A stretch of DNA of 64,000 nucleotides from Stieleria neptunia. Lineage in GTDB: Bacteria; Planctomycetota; Planctomycetia; Pirellulales; Pirellulaceae. The position numbers and the translations under genes were made by a program. The first letter of the stretch is position 1, and each line of letters begins with the position of its first letter. The stretch is from the NCBI RefSeq assembly GCF_007754155.1, contig NZ_CP037423.1:4740765-4804764 (forward strand). The letters are read 5' to 3'. This document shows, piece after piece, positions 63,133 through 64,000 of this stretch. The notes beneath the pieces are model-generated. The model was not told the origin of the DNA. It saw nothing but the letters and a program-made list of their open reading frames with translations, and searched no databases.

Positions 63133-63942
63133 ATGACCGCCAACGTGACCGAACCAGCGCCACCCACCGTCGACACGCCCCCCAACGAAACGGCCGGGGA
63201 ATTGGACAAGAGCAATGCTCGGGTGCGCGAGATGTTTCGCCAGATCGCTCCCCGCTACGACCTGATGAACCAATTGTTGTCGCTGAATATTGACAAATAC
63301 TGGCGCAGCCAAGCGGTCAAACGCTTGCGTCTGGTTCCCGGCGTGCCGGCGCTGGATGTGTGCACCGGGACGGGCGATCTGGCGATCGCGATCGCCGACG
63401 CGGCCCCCCAGGGTGTCGAAGTCGTGGGCAGCGATTTTTGTTACGCGATGTTGGAAATCGCTCGGCAAAAACGCGTCGTCGGTTCGCCTTCGGAATCGAT
63501 CGATTTTCTCGAAGCCGATTCCCAGCAATTGCCCTTCGCGTCCAACCGGTTCCAATGTGTCACCGTGGCCTTCGGTTTGCGAAACGTCGCCGACACCGAT
63601 CGAGGCTTGCGCGAGATGACGCGGGTGTGCCGGGCAGGCGGGCAAGTGATGGTGTTGGAATTCTCCAAGCCGACGCTGCCGGGGCTGCGGCAAACCTACA
63701 ACTTTTATTTCAAGCACATTTTGCCCCGGGTCGGGCAATGGTTCGCCCGCAATAACAAGTCGGCTTACTCGTATCTGCCCGATTCGGTCAGCCGCTTTCC
63801 GGACGGGCAAGCATTGGCCGATCGGATGGGGGCGGCCGGATTGACGGATGTCAAATTCACCCCGCTGACGTTTGGGGTCTGCACGATCTACGAGGGCACC
63901 AAGCCTGTTGCGAATGCCGGCCCAGGTGGGGATCCCCAATGA
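63133..63942 (+). CDS. ubiE: Demethylmenaquinone methyltransferase
   Basis: This 269-residue enzyme methylates demethylmenaquinone to menaquinone using SAM (also called MenG). Motifs: [28 protein letters not shown] (split here), [15 protein letters not shown] (SAM-binding, about residues 74-88), and [20 protein letters not shown], with [12 protein letters not shown]. The C-terminus has [12 protein letters not shown] and [13 protein letters not shown]. The start at 63133 follows a short lead. It completes the futalosine-route menaquinone pathway begun by MqnE at 46751. It overlaps the next gene by 4 nt (ATGA). Confidence 0.95.
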   Translation: MTANVTEPAPPTVDTPPNETAGELDKSNARVREMFRQIAPRYDLMNQLLSLNIDKYWRSQAVKRLRLVPGVPALDVCTGTGDLAIAIADAAPQGVEVVGSDFCYAMLEIARQKRVVGSPSESIDFLEADSQQLPFASNRFQCVTVAFGLRNVADTDRGLREMTRVCRAGGQVMVLEFSKPTLPGLRQTYNFYFKHILPRVGQWFARNNKSAYSYLPDSVSRFPDGQALADRMGAAGLTDVKFTPLTFGVCTIYEGTKPVANAGPGGDPQ

Positions 63943-64000
63943 GTGCCGCGGAAACTCCGGCCGCGCGGATCGATCCGCTGGTGATCGGGATCACCGGTGC
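63939..64000 (+). CDS. ubiX: Start of probable flavin prenyltransferase UbiX (partial)
   Basis: The frame overlapping the ubiE stop by 4 nt (ATGA) reads [21 protein letters not shown] before the window ends. LVIGITGA is the start of UbiX-like flavoproteins (IVGITGASG). Only about 20 residues are visible, so this is a tentative call based on motif and operon context. Confidence 0.55.
   Translation, partial: MSAAETPAARIDPLVIGITG

Noticed and set aside
1..64000. tRNA or rRNA genes
   Set aside because: I looked in the gaps and saw no cloverleaf-like or rRNA-like sequence; a dedicated scan such as tRNAscan-SE would settle it.

Overview
The window looks like chromosomal DNA of a planctomycete, most probably of the Rhodopirellula/Pirellulaceae type. 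This is inferred from gene content, not from a database search. Markers are a cysteine-rich YTV-repeat cell-wall protein, a PVC-type dehydrogenase with a planctomycete-type haem-binding partner, BBP7-like outer-membrane proteins, a PEP-CTERM protein, a CehA/McbA-type metallohydrolase, a small membrane protein starting with the NPYAAPQ signature, and futalosine-pathway menaquinone genes. Genes lie on both strands in short operons, and many intergenic gaps hold palindromic or tandem repeats.

Layout. 1-3.8 kb: an Rpn-like nuclease, a truncated REP-type transposase bracketed by 14-bp inverted repeats, and two SPFH/band-7 membrane proteins. 4-7.7 kb (minus): a c-type cytochrome and a PVC-type dehydrogenase overlapping by 4 nt. 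8-12.9 kb (plus): an RND efflux pair. 12.8-16 kb (minus): a methylthioribose-kinase-like kinase, an apparently exported ADP-ribosylglycohydrolase and a PEP-CTERM protein. 16.2-28.7 kb: a leucine-rich-repeat-like protein, a CehA/McbA protein, a MacA/MacB-like pair without an ATPase, an ACR3 arsenite pump with a good promoter/operator candidate, a BON-like protein and a large exported protein of unknown function. 29-34.6 kb: dnaB and dnaA (minus), lexA (plus) and ndk (minus). 35-41.2 kb: hypothetical proteins and AroH chorismate mutase, with a 78-bp tandem repeat array. 41.7-46.5 kb: a BBP7 outer-membrane protein, a PQQ-like beta-propeller protein and a PL10-like pectate lyase. 46.7-54.5 kb: mqnE, trpD, a nucleoside hydrolase, a second outer-membrane protein, gluQ, a sugar-phosphate isomerase-like protein and a DUF2752 protein. 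54.6-64 kb: a prenyltransferase-fold protein with a TonB-like membrane anchor, the YTV protein, rex, purE-purK, a HAD phosphatase, ubiE/menG and the first codons of a probable ubiX.

How the genes fit together. Housekeeping functions are replication (dnaA, dnaB), the SOS response (lexA), nucleotide and purine metabolism (ndk, purE, purK), aromatic amino acids (aroH, trpD), menaquinone (mqnE, ubiE) and redox sensing (rex). Envelope and niche functions are the efflux pumps, outer-membrane proteins, YTV cell-wall protein, exported dehydrogenase/cytochrome and a pectate lyase.

The most notable non-coding content is a set of repeat families: 14-nt minisatellites at three loci, heptamer arrays at two loci in opposite orientation, a 78-bp hairpin-bearing array, a roughly 95-bp dispersed repeat, and a 23-bp REP-like element that occurs singly, as a hairpin pair, and as inverted copies around mqnE. 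I found no tRNA, rRNA or CRISPR. I did not find a convincing new defence or metabolic system. The best leads are the truncated REP-transposase element with the REP-like families, and the two-version 16-residue repeat in the YTV protein.
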